Of a DNA stretch of 19,099 nt, positions 10,067 through 18,311 are shown piece by piece. The DNA comes from Chloromonas sp. AAM2. Taxonomy: Eukaryota > Chlorophyta > Chlorophyceae > Chlamydomonadales > Chlamydomonadaceae. The DNA lies in contig QAXH01005344.1 of the NCBI GenBank assembly GCA_004335635.1, forward strand, positions 4,906 to 24,004. The letters run 5' to 3'. The stretch's first letter is position 1. Each line of letters starts with the position of its first letter. Position numbers and translations under genes: made by a program. Below the pieces are notes generated by a model. It made no database searches and was not told where the DNA came from. It saw only the letters and a list, made by a program, of their open reading frames with translations.

Positions 10067-10192
10067 GTTGACACGTCGTGGTGATGACGTCAATGTTGGG
10101 CTATCGGCACAGATGTACCGAGGTTGGAGCCCGCACACACTTAACGTGAACACTCCTGGCCTGCACATGTGTTTGTTGCTCCGGTCTTCACT

Positions 10193-10199
10193 GTATATA
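10193..10199 (-). promoter_or_regulatory. Possible TATA element upstream of the GW gene
   Basis: GTATATA-type sequence on the minus strand about 130 bases upstream of the proposed ATG at 10066. Position is plausible for a TATA box with a short 5' leader, but a single AT-rich heptamer is weak evidence. Confidence 0.2.
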
Positions 10200-10340
10200 C
10201 ATGGATTACAGCAGGGGAACCTACATGCACAGTCAACGGTGTCATGATGCCTACGCGAGGAACTGCATACATTCCTTCTCACAAGACGTTGACCTTCAAG
10301 CATTTGCCGTTGTCTCTTCGCTTGCTTTTTGTACCGTGCT

Positions 10341-10449
10341 ACGTGCATGCACAATCTACGTGCATGCACAATCTACGTGCATGCACAATCTACGTGCATG
10401 CACAATCTACGTGCATGCACAATCTACGTGCATGCACAATCTACGTGCA
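10341..10449. repeat. 17-bp minisatellite with TGCATGCA core
   Basis: Six perfect consecutive copies of ACGTGCATGCACAATCT, followed by a partial seventh. Each unit contains the palindrome GTGCATGCAC. Because 17 is not a multiple of three, every frame cycles and stays open; this is not evidence of coding. Confidence 0.95.
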
Positions 10450-10650
10450 ATCGCACGGCTGGCATGAGGGAGCATGTGGTTGGCATGAGTGGCTAGGACG
10501 ATATCCACATTCCATGCATGACTTGCTAGAGTTTTTGCTCAGTGCAAGGCCACCTCCTGATGTAATCGTTACATACTCGGAATGTGTCTCCGCGGGAATT
10601 GCAACCGAATGTGCACCCTGCTACATTATATTGGGTGCAAATAAAAGCTC

Positions 10651-10917
10651 GCCAGTTCTGGGACAGTTTTTGGAAGTACCACTGCAACCAGTGTTGTGCT
10701 GTGGTAATTGGCTCAGTAGTGGCAGTGAAATCTGTTCTACAAACATGGGACTCACGAGTCAAGTAACGTGACACACCACACAGGAGCCTCCAAGTGAGGG
10801 GATCCGAGCTAAAGGCTGGTCCACCCTTCTCCGTAGCCGCGTACTGTACACACCACAGCGCACCCCCAGGCGCACACTGGTCCCAGTGGTACTCCCAAAA
10901 TCTGTCCCAGAACTGGC
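10651..10917. mobile_element. MITE-like element A with about 40-bp inverted ends
   Basis: The left end (10651 on) and the reverse complement of the right end (to 10917) share GCCAGTTCTGGGACAG, then a T-rich spacer, AGTACCACTG and ACCAGTGT, with few mismatches over about 40 bases. Just inside each end is a small palindrome of the form CACTG-N-CCAGTG. Length is about 267 bp with no transposase frame. An A-rich stretch with GAAGTTT lies outside the core in several copies and may be part of the terminus. No clear target-site duplication was identified. Confidence 0.65.
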
Positions 10918-11018
10918 AAACTTCTGTTGTTTTGTCAGTGTACCAGCGTCAGTCGTGCTGTTCTGCAGCGTCATAGTATGTGTGCACATGACCCAGGCGC
11001 ATTGATCATCATTTTGAC

Positions 11019-11621
11019 TTACTTCCAGCCTCTGACCAGGCGATACATGTGGGTAACTCGTTGGCTGACTACTCTGACCTCATGCATGGCCAGATTCATG
11101 CACCCCATGCGGACACACACCGTTGACCCTCTCGGCTGGTGGCACTCCTTAACAACATGCGCTGTGCAGCTTGGCTCGTTCAAGAACTCGTCCCATCGGT
11201 TTGGCACAACCTGCAACACAAGCACGAGGGGCGGATAACTGGAAGCAAAAGTTGGGCCTAGTTGAAAAGTTGGGCCCGTGTGAATCTTCAAACAGATGGC
11301 CTACGGAACTTACAGAAATATTCTGAAGCCTTGGGGCAGTTTGGGCCTCCTTGTGCGCAGCCTGCAGTGCCTGAAAGGCCTTCTTTGCCAGTTCCTCGCC
11401 CAAATGGGCCGAACTTTTATCCGGGTGCAGCTTGAGGGCGAGTTGCCTGTACGTGGCATCCTTGTCCTTACCGAGGAGAAGCGATGCTGGATTATTCAGG
11501 GCACGATCACAAAGCGTGAGTAGCTCCTGACGGAGCGTGTGCATCTCAAAGGCTAAGTGCAAGAGAAGATCCTTAATTCGTTTTGGAAGAACGGAGGGCC
11601 GACGCAAACCGGCCCCCGGCC
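11019..11621 (-). CDS. J-domain (DnaJ/Hsp40-like) protein, two visible exons
   Basis: J-domain proteins stimulate the ATPase of Hsp70 through the HPD motif. Exon 11621-11314 carries a J-domain: helix II and loop read ATYRQLALKLHPDKSS, and helix III reads AKKAFQALQAAHKEA. The spacing is normal and HPD is intact, so it should be functional if expressed. A GTAAGT donor (11313) and a TTGCAG acceptor (11211) define a 103-bp phase-0 intron. The second exon, 11210-11019, reads about 63 residues with several Cys/His (CTAHVVKECH, VRMGCMNLAMHE) to a stop; no domain is recognised there. No ATG is present in frame at the beginning. An acceptor-like CTTTTGTAG at 11622 suggests at least one upstream exon on the far side, where the virus-like block begins, so the 5' part may be lost or far away. 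Confidence 0.65.
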
Positions 11622-11664
11622 CTACAAAAGATCTAACGATACGTCAGGTCTCAGTCAGAGCATT

Positions 11665-11911
11665 GATGGCGGCTCACTGCCTGTCAATTCGTAAGCGTCG
11701 GTTGAGCACGTTGCGTTCGTTCGTTACGGATTATATTGTGAACCTGGCTGAAATTTTCAAGTCACCGATGCTTATCGGCGTGGAATTGGCAGCAGACTTC
11801 GCGGCCAGGTCTGACGCAGGCGAGTTCACAAGTCCAAGCCTGAAGCGGCATGTACAATCAATTACCTCAATGAACGTCCTCCGTGCGGCACATATTCGTG
11901 CAGGATTGTAG
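11665..11911 (+). CDS. Short hypothetical ORF, 81 aa
   Basis: Opens with ATG and ends TAG. Mixed composition (it contains FVTDYIVNLAEIFKSPMLIG) and a basic, slightly amphipathic start. It is divergent to the J-domain exon and close to the left edge of the virus-like block. No family recognised; it could be a broken viral ORF, a 5' exon of a host transcript, or chance. Confidence 0.25.
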
Positions 11912-11933
11912 GAGCTGGGGCGACCAGTAACTG

Positions 11934-12171
11934 ACTGCCTGGTCAAACAAGCTGGGTCCTAGGAGACGAGGCGTTAGGTCTAACCATTACTCGTAACAGA
12001 GCAAAGATTGCGTGTGGTAACTTGGGGTGGTATGACCTGAAGACCAACCAGGTTAAAGACGCACACCATGTGATCCAAGACGAGAGCTGTATGAACCTAT
12101 TTGACACCATTTCCTGTAGCCTGATGACAGGATGGCATGCATCAAGAAGGACCCGTGATCGTGCACAACGG
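11934..12171 (+). pseudogene. Open stretch upstream of the helicase, likely remnant
   Basis: About 79 open codons without an ATG near the beginning, in a different frame from the helicase. The protein looks non-random (LGDEALGLTITRNRAK, then GNLGWYDLKTNQVKDAHH). It ends at TAA 12169-12171, shortly before the helicase frame opens. It may be part of the same ancestral gene, or of its neighbour, broken by frameshifts. No family assignment. Confidence 0.3.
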
Positions 12172-12185
12172 TAACACCTACGTGA

Positions 12186-13208
12186 AGCAAACAGACCTGT
12201 AGACAATGCAGTCAACCATCACACTGTGAGTACGCTGGACAAGAGGGTTGGTATCATTTCAATAAGAGCAATGGACTATGGAAGCATGATGCTCTTGCTC
12301 ACACACTGAGGATCCTTCTGTCAACAGGGGTGAGTGATGAGTTCTCAAAGCGCATCATGGACTACAACGAGTTGATGCGGGGGACACTCAATCAAGCTGA
12401 GAAGGATAGGTGTGACAACATGATTAAGAAGCTAGCTAATGTGTTAGCAACTATGGGGAAGTATGCTCATCAGTTGGATATCTCATTGTGGACACGTCCT
12501 AAAGGAGCAGCAGGCTCAGCACTACCAGAGCTAGCAGACAAGAGAAGCAGCAGGTTCACATTCAGCAATGAACCGGAGCCATTAGACAAGCTGCAAGTAG
12601 CTAAACTCAAAGAAGTGACTGGTGGCGAGAAAGTAACTGCCAGAAAGCTGTATGGCAACCCAATCACATTCCGCCCCAAGTTTGGCATCTTCATCTTGAC
12701 CAACACTTTGCCAGAACTGTCAAAAGTTGACGGTGGTATCTCCAGACGCCTGCGCATCATTCCATTTAAGCATCAGTTTAGGCAGTTCCCTATAGAGGGA
12801 CAACGTCAAGCAGATCCTCAGGTAATGCACAACTGTCGGTGTGAGATGAAGTGGAGACAAGCACTGATGACACTATTGATAAGCAAATACAAAGAGACAA
12901 TGAACTTGAATACCATACCCATGCCTGAAGAGGTGGTTACAGCTGCGAGTGAGTATCTGGAGGATAACAATCCCATTGGTCGCTGGCTAGGAGACAACTG
13001 CATGATAACACATGATAACAAGGATATGATAAAGTCAGGTGACTTGTATACCGAGTTTCTAAGGTCAGCTGATGATAAAATGACGATGACAGTATTTGGG
13101 ATTGCTATGAATAAACTAAACAACAAACCTCGAAAACAGAAAAAGACAAATGGTATAAATGGATGGTTTTACACTGTTTTGAAAGATGCTAGACATAGAT
13201 TACATTGA
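12186..13208 (+). pseudogene. D5-type primase-helicase (SF3) C-terminal part, Walker A missing
   Basis: D5-like proteins unwind and prime DNA in nucleocytoplasmic large DNA viruses and in P4-type plasmids and phages. The open frame runs from after TGA 12183 to TGA 13208; counting here is from the GTG at 12330. Before it lies a D5_N-like start (GWYHFNKSNGLWKHD). Then come the second half of the SF3 domain with FTFSNEPE (76-83, Walker B region), TGGEKVTARKLYG (97-109), LTNTLPEL (123-130, sensor Asn) and GGISRRLRIIPF (135-146, arginine finger), and a D5 C-terminal region. The GxxGxGK(S/T) loop expected between about residues 30 and 45 is absent, as if an internal segment were deleted in frame. 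There is no ATG upstream, only stops and frame changes, so the gene is broken. Codon use is more AT-rich than in neighbouring algal exons. It is probably an insertion from an algal large DNA virus or a virus-like element. Confidence 0.75.
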
Positions 13209-13250
13209 ATAGGATTGGTGATCAAGGTCCTGGAGTCCCGGGTTTAGGTT

Positions 13251-13432
13251 AAAGTCCCCTATTGTAAGAAAGTTATAAAACAACCCAGAACCCTCAGGAC
13301 CCAAAAACATGGGTTAAGATATTTGTAGCCTATGGTTAGTGGTTGTGTGGAAAAGGGAAAGAGGAGGCCCGAGTAGCTTGAAGAGTCCCCTATAGAGTGA
13401 CTAATGTAAGGAAAGTTTGAAAACTACCCAGG
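13251..13432. repeat. Two diverged direct copies with TGTAAG core behind the helicase
   Basis: 13251-13294 and 13383-13432 share AGTCCCCTAT, TGTAAG, AAAGTT and a closing CCCAG block, with small insertions in the second copy. Each has TGTAA (13263-13267 and 13405-13409), the motif algae use as poly(A) signal. The first lies about 55 bases after the helicase stop. Transcript-end function is inference. Confidence 0.5.
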
Positions 13433-13433
13433 A

Positions 13434-13449
13434 CTATATATATATATAT
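13434..13449. repeat. TA dinucleotide run
   Basis: About eight TA units, directly followed by GGGACTCC and a pyrimidine-rich stretch. It could act as a TATA-like element for something to the right, but no gene starts nearby. Confidence 0.7.
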
Positions 13450-13610
13450 GGGACTCCTCTTCCCTTTTGAAATATCTTCTCTCTTCTCCGCTTTTTCAAC
13501 GTATGATCTTGTTTGATTTCACATGATTTCACAGGATTTCACAGAATTTTGATACGAAGACAGAAACCGAGTGCTCAGTGACGTGCTGAGGCTTGAGCGA
13601 TGTTACTGGA

Positions 13611-13769
13611 GTCTGTCTAGGGTCTGTCTAGGTCTAAGAGAGTCTGTCCAGGGTCTGTCTAGGTCTAAGAGAGTCTGTCTAGGGTCTAAGAGAGTCTGTC
13701 TAGGGTCTGTCTAGGTCTAAGAGAGTCTGTCTAGGGTCTAAGAGAGGTCTAGGGTCTAAGAGAGTCTAT
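13611..13769. repeat. Minisatellite of GTCTGTCTAGG / GTCTAAGAGA units
   Basis: Roughly 160 bases are built from two short modules, GTCTGTCTAGG(G) and GTCTAAGAGA, alternating in changing order. Higher-order repeats of about 21 and 32 bases result. No coding frame. It sits inside the AT-rich, virus-like block. Confidence 0.9.
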
Positions 13770-14070
13770 CAATGCCAGTGCTTACTGAGGCTTACTGTCT
13801 TATACCTACTGCCTTGCTAGCGCAAGGACAGCGGAAAAGTGGCAAAAACGGGGGAATATAGTGGGGTCCTATTCATGGGCATTTAAGAGGGGTCGTTACA
13901 GATAACCACTGTATAGTCATTTTACGTGTTCTGGGCTGGGTTAGAAGTCTGATCCCACCTTCGGCACCCATTATCCGAAACCCGCCCCACCCCTACCCGA
14001 AGTGTTCCGAAGTGTGACTGCGCCCAACACTGCACTCTGCAAGAAACACTTAAAAAACTTCAAAATCTCA

Positions 14071-14184
14071 TTGCAGTCGTGATATAGGCAGTCTTCAACA
14101 CTTCATTCAACACTTCAAAAAACTTCAAAAAATTTAAACAAATTCAAACAATTCAAACACTTCAAATTCCCGTTGCAGTCGTGA
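14071..14184. repeat. Direct repeat TTGCAGTCGTGA flanking a CTTCAAA-rich stretch
   Basis: The 12-base word occurs at 14071 and 14173. Similar sequence continues on both sides (CTTCAAA before, ATA after). Between them are CACTTCAA and TTCAAACA repeats. It could be a duplicated segment or the ends of a short insertion. Confidence 0.6.
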
Positions 14185-14329
14185 AATACGCCATTTCATG
14201 CCCTTGAAGTCATGTGAAAAGTCGTGCACATTCATGCGCACTCCCTCCTTGTAAACCTGATCAGAGATTATCAAAAGCTAAACATGACGTTGCATCAATC
14301 GTCACTCTCGCTCCTGGATGTCCTCCCAG

Positions 14330-14350
14330 TGACTCAGACAACTGACGTCA
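14330..14350. promoter_or_regulatory. Two bZIP-type sites upstream of the lectin gene
   Basis: TGACTCA (14330-14336) and the full palindrome TGACGTCA (14343-14350) lie 13 bases apart, about 65-80 bases upstream of a TATA box. These are the classic AP-1/GCN4 and CRE core sequences bound by bZIP factors. Use in this alga is inference. Confidence 0.4.
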
Positions 14351-14412
14351 TCAGTGTGACCACTCTGTCTCCGGCGATTTTCCGGGATGCCCACTGTCCA
14401 CTTTCGTGGCCT

Positions 14413-14421
14413 TATATATAT
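14413..14421 (+). promoter_or_regulatory. TATA box of the lectin gene
   Basis: TATATATAT embedded in GC-richer sequence, about 175 bases before the proposed ATG at 14596 and downstream of the two bZIP-type sites. The arrangement fits a core promoter with a leader of about 150 bases. Confidence 0.45.
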
Positions 14422-14595
14422 CGGCTGTGCAGGCACAAGGGCAAGCCAAGTATTCACCCGACAACGGTAAACGGCACCGGTGCGACCGGTGAACGGTCAA
14501 CGCAACGGAGAATTGGACACTTGGAGAGGATTCAGACGAGCAAGAGCTGAGCTACGTAAACGCTAGAAGATACACGTTTGTGTGCTGTGCATGCC

Positions 14596-16624
14596 ATGTC
14601 AGTGGTAAGCTGGCCACGATGTGCCATAGTCGTGGCGACCGTCTCCTTAAGCTTCTGCGTCGCGGCATTGAAGACAGAGCAACACCAGTCCGACACGTCT
14701 GCTTGGAGCGAATGTAATCACATGGGTAAGTGCGGACATTGCCACGTCGTTGGCTCCGTCTTCTGGGACTGCCCGGATTTGTGGTGAATTCATTCACCTT
14801 GGCCCATTGGGCTGGGGGATGGGCTGTACCTCAATGCTATGACTCCTCGGCTAATGCGCTGTCAGGGCCGGCTCTGGAAAGGTTGTGCCATTAGTCGTTT
14901 TCATCACTGATTTGGTCAAATTGGCGCAGTTTTGTTGTTCAAAGGTCTGGAACCCGGTTTGCTATGCTTCGACGGCTGAATGCGCTGTCAGTGCCGGCTC
15001 GCTTTTTGTATCCGCAATGTGCCGCAACTCATCATTCGCAGTGACCCTGAAAGGAACGAGCAGGCTGGAGGTTGGAGACGCTATCTGCAGCAAGGATGGC
15101 TGGGTGCAACTTGCGCTGCTTGCACACAAGCTGGTACTGAGGTGTTGGGTGGACACTCGATTCACCACCGTCACCATCAAGGTCCTGCACACAGACTCGT
15201 ACCTTGAGACCACCTGGGAGGCGTCTTGGTGAGTGAGGCTCGAAAGCACCTCAGGGGCAGGAGCGCAGCTGCTGGAGGAAAATGGCCAATGCTGATTATG
15301 GGTGGGCATGGCAAAGGAAAGCTCGGACCAACAAGGTTGCTCATGAATCAGAAGTGGAAGTAGCTCCACCTGTATCAACCTGGCATGCAATGATCAGTGT
15401 TGTGGTCCAGTAGTCATCAGCCGAAACTTCCACGCCCCATGTCAGCTGCTGTGCTCGACGTGGCGGTGATGGAACAGAACCCACAATGCATTGTGTGACA
15501 TTCACATGAGGGGAGGGATTCCAACCCGTTCAGTTGCGCCACACACTCCAGGTTCAGTTGCGCCAGCATCAGCGAAGTAACAGCACGTGTTTGGGCTGAT
15601 GACATCACCATGCAATGGCCAGAGACACCACACGGAAGCATCCACAGTTGAGGCGATCCTCATGGATTTGAATTCAAGAGGTCTGTCAGGCCACGTGCAC
15701 CATTGTGTAGCATGGCAACAAGACGTTTTGAATGCCACACACACGACCGCAGGGATCTTGCTGGGGAAAATGGAGTTGCATCTTACGCTGACCTTGTTGA
15801 TGGCAATCTATGCGTGCACGGCACACAGAAGGGTGCTAGTGAGCCTCTTTGGTGTACAAACACCACTGGCTCAAACGCAACTCTGGCAGCTGTGCACAAC
15901 GCACGGTGGTGGGGCTTGTTCAAACATGAACCCCCGTCAGGCCTTGTGTTCCGCGCACCGGCCGAAATCCTGAAAGACACGCCACACTTTGCGCGAATTC
16001 TAGCAGAGGGAGTGACAACTGGCAACGGTACGTGGTACATAGCGCCTGTTTCAATGCTGTTGCACGATTAACCGTCCTTTTCCGTGAAATCGCCTGCAAA
16101 TAACAGATTTTTACGTCTAAAGCGTTAACACTGTAGTGACGCCCAGGTTCAAGTAAGCACCAGCTGTGATGGAGCAAACAAATTGGAGTCATATTTCCAA
16201 CAAGCTGATCTCCTTGCCCTTGCCACCCGCAGTCCTCTACAGCGGGGCACCAACAGCCCAGTATCCCACAGCAGTGGCAAGGCTGTACCCAGGCCAGCAG
16301 CTCAAGTCGCCCCATGGTTCGTACCTCACGCTGCAAACAGATGGCAACATTGTCTTTTACGGGCCGAGTAAGAACGTGATATGGGCTGCTTCCAAGTTCT
16401 CTGCTGCCCCTCGGGACCTAGTGCTGCAGTCCGATGGCAACTTGGTGGCGTACGGCAAAGATGCAGTGGCGTACTGGCAGTCAAACACGCAACATGGCAC
16501 AACATCCAAGTACGCTTTAATCGTCCAAGGCGCGCACATCAACATTGTGCAAAGCGACAAAGCTGACAAACCGGGGCCAGTGGTGCTCTGGAGGAGGCCG
16601 GCAGGTAACAAGTTCTCCAGCTAG
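14596..16624 (+). CDS. Secreted bulb-type mannose-binding lectin-like protein (B-lectin), 4 exons
   Basis: Exons 14596-14725, 15042-15228, 15753-16027 and 16233-16624 give 984 nt, 327 residues. Donors are GTAAGT, GTGAGT and GTACGT; acceptors are TTCGCAG, GACCGCAG and ACCCGCAG; phases 1, 2 and 1 all match. Residues 1-24 form a signal peptide (basic start, hydrophobic IVVATVSLSFCVAA), so the protein should be secreted or wall-bound. The last exon is a B-lectin domain with two complete mannose motifs QxDxNxVxY (QTDGNIVFY at 232-240 and QSDGNLVAY at 263-271) and a decayed third (VQGAHINIVQ). Exon 2 (RLEVGDAICSKDGWVQL) and exon 3 (DLVDGNLCVHG, SEPLWCTNTTG) look like older, diverged lectin units. 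An NTT and an NAT may be N-glycosylation sites. Start: the first in-frame ATG; an overlapping ATG at 14591 is out of frame and soon stops. The acceptor of exon 3 could instead be at 15710, adding 14 residues. Confidence 0.7.
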
Positions 16625-16893
16625 CATGGGATCAGGCAACACCTGAAAACTCTGATCATGTGGAAAGCGACCGTGTACGGATTGTGGGGAGCCGTGACAG
16701 GGCAGGCATTATGAATGTGATTCCGATCTAGCAGGTGCTTGAGCATAACTTGGCAGTATAAGAATTGAAAACCGGGTGTATACGTCTGCCACTATAGATT
16801 TGAGTACGTGAAACAGACGCGCGAAAACACAAATTATCCTTGGCCACAAACATTAGCCCCGCATATCTATTATGGTCTTGGAACCAATTCTGT

Positions 16894-16965
16894 CCCAAGC
16901 ACGGGACAGAAAAAAAAGAAGATTTGCCAGTTCTGGGACAATTTTGGGACTGGCGCCGTGCTGAG
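16894..16965 (+). mobile_element. Solo end of the MITE-like family (copy D)
   Basis: Contains GCCAGTTCTGGGACA at 16926-16940, preceded by an A-rich run and GAAGATTT as in the other copies. Just before it is a small inverted repeat CTGTCCC-AAGCAC-GGGACAG, using the same GGGACA word. No partner end was found to the right, so this is probably a fragment. Confidence 0.5.
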
Positions 16966-17101
16966 GCCGCGCAGGGGACTCGATATCTCGCATGCTAGTT
17001 ACTCAAAGGCCTTGGACCTCATGCAAGCCTTGGACTTGGTTGCAGTCATGATCATGAGACTGTGTCTGTTGGCTGCTCGGCAAGCTGGTCTTGTGTATCA
17101 A

Positions 17102-17219
17102 CCTCGCTGAGTTCTGGCTGGTGTTCCTTGCTGATGTCTGATCATGTTCCTTGCTGAATTCTGGCTGGTGTTCCTTGCTGATGTCTGATCACGTTCCTTG
17201 CTGATTTCTGGTCATGTTC
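17102..17219. repeat. 47-bp tandem repeat, 2.5 copies
   Basis: Copies start at 17102, 17149 and 17196. The unit contains TTCTGGCTGGTGTTCCTTGC and TGATGTCTGATCA, itself built of two related halves beginning CCTTGCTGA. The third copy is truncated. Confidence 0.85.
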
Positions 17220-17261
17220 AGATGGAGGGGAAAGGCCTGCAGATACACTGAATGTCATTCA

Positions 17262-17366
17262 GAGCCCCCAATGCAGGCCGTTTAGCCCCATGCAGGCCAT
17301 TTACCCCATGCAGCCGATTAGCCCCCATGCAGGCCATTTAGAGTCATTCGGCCATTTAGAGTCAAA
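17262..17366. repeat. Degenerate 19-bp repeat with ATGCAGGCC core
   Basis: Four to five imperfect copies of ATGCAGGCCATTTAGCCCC, the last ones reduced to GGCCATTTAGAGTCA. Confidence 0.8.
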
Positions 17367-17882
17367 TAGGTGCTCTCAACACAATCACTCAAGCCTGAAC
17401 CTCGCACAATCACTGAAGGCTTTGTGCCTCCCTGCAACCTTGTGAAACCACCAGCCAGTGGCTGGGCGATTCGTCATAGAACTTGTTTCTGGCATGCCCA
17501 AGAACCACAAGCTAGGCAAGCAATGCCAACGGGGTGCCCAGTCTGTTGGGAACCTTTGATGCTTTTTTGTTTCACATTTGTCAACATCAGCCATGTGATG
17601 GTGATGATGACCCTCTCCAACATTCAATAACCAGAGTTTTGGAATGCATCTCTTTTGAGCTTCTTCGTGTCCAGGCCACGGCCTGTTGTGTTGTTTATGC
17701 ACCGTTTTTGAGCTGCAGGCGTGTTTCTTTTGTTGTCATGCGTTGGTGTGCACCTTCCCATCTGTTTGGTGAATGCCACAAGCACTGCTGCTCACATGTC
17801 CTTGCTGTGAATGCGCACGTTGGTTGAAAACAACTGAAGCTGGATGGGCTGTGTTTGCATGGTCTGTCAGTCCAAGATTGAT

Positions 17883-17915
17883 GGATTGCTCAACAAACGG
17901 ATTGCTCAACAAATG
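17883..17915. repeat. Short tandem duplication
   Basis: GGATTGCTCAACAAA occurs twice in direct succession, separated by one or two bases. Confidence 0.8.
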
Positions 17916-18097
17916 CTGCACATGCACTTGAAAACACATACGGACACATATTGACAATTTTTCAGTCTGTCTTGCAATGCTTGCGCCAAAGTAGCTCTTG
18001 TTTAGCTGAGAATGGTGCCAGGTTCCTTCTCCCTTACTTGTGTGAAGATTGCGCAATGAAATTGCTGGTAAGTTCGGATGCTGGTTTATATATGACC

Positions 18098-18287
18098 TGT
18101 GTTTGGTGTTGAAGATGGGGTTGGTTGTTTATCTGCTGGGAGTATTCATGCCTTCCCTGTGATGTTTCGTCTGCCTTGGATTCTGTACTGGTGTTTGGTG
18201 TTGAAAGTGGGGGTGGTTGATTATCTGCTGGGCAGTATTCATGCCCCCCTTGTGATATTCCAGCCTTGGGTTTCAGCGTTGGATTCT
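18098..18287. repeat. About 90-100-bp tandem duplication
   Basis: Copy 1 (18098-18187) and copy 2 (18189-18287) share GTGTTTGGTGTTGAA, TATCTGCTGGG, AGTATTCATGCC and TTGGATTCTG in the same order. They differ by small indels, so frames are not kept. Confidence 0.8.
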
Positions 18288-18311
18288 GTGTAACATCCGT
18301 GTGTGTCTACG

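Larger units (their letters stand above)
13770..14410. other. No gene; AT-rich, A-tract repeats
   Basis: This stretch holds no supported gene. It has CTTCAAA/TTCAAACA-type short repeats at about 14050-14165 and two copies of TTGCAGTCGTGA (14071-14082 and 14173-14184), 102 bases apart. The right edge of the AT-rich block appears to be near 14200, after which the promoter of the lectin gene begins. Confidence 0.5.
16625..18300. other. No gene supported; repeat-rich
   Basis: After the lectin stop no frame on either strand has convincing composition or splice context. The stretch carries a MITE-like end (16926), a 47-bp repeat, a 19-bp degenerate repeat, a 16-bp duplication and part of an approximately 90-bp duplication, listed separately. 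Confidence 0.5.

Noticed and set aside
10169..10771. 200-codon plus-strand frame across the 17-bp array
   Set aside because: Held open by the repeat, whose 17-base unit keeps all frames free of stops; it runs on into a MITE-like end, has no recognisable domain and no splice context.
12818..13126. Minus-strand open frame within the helicase
   Set aside because: Lies entirely opposite conserved D5-family residues; it is a shadow.
17385..17702. Minus-strand frame with a run of five His
   Set aside because: The His run comes from a CATCAC-type simple sequence; no start context, no splice sites and no protein-like composition.
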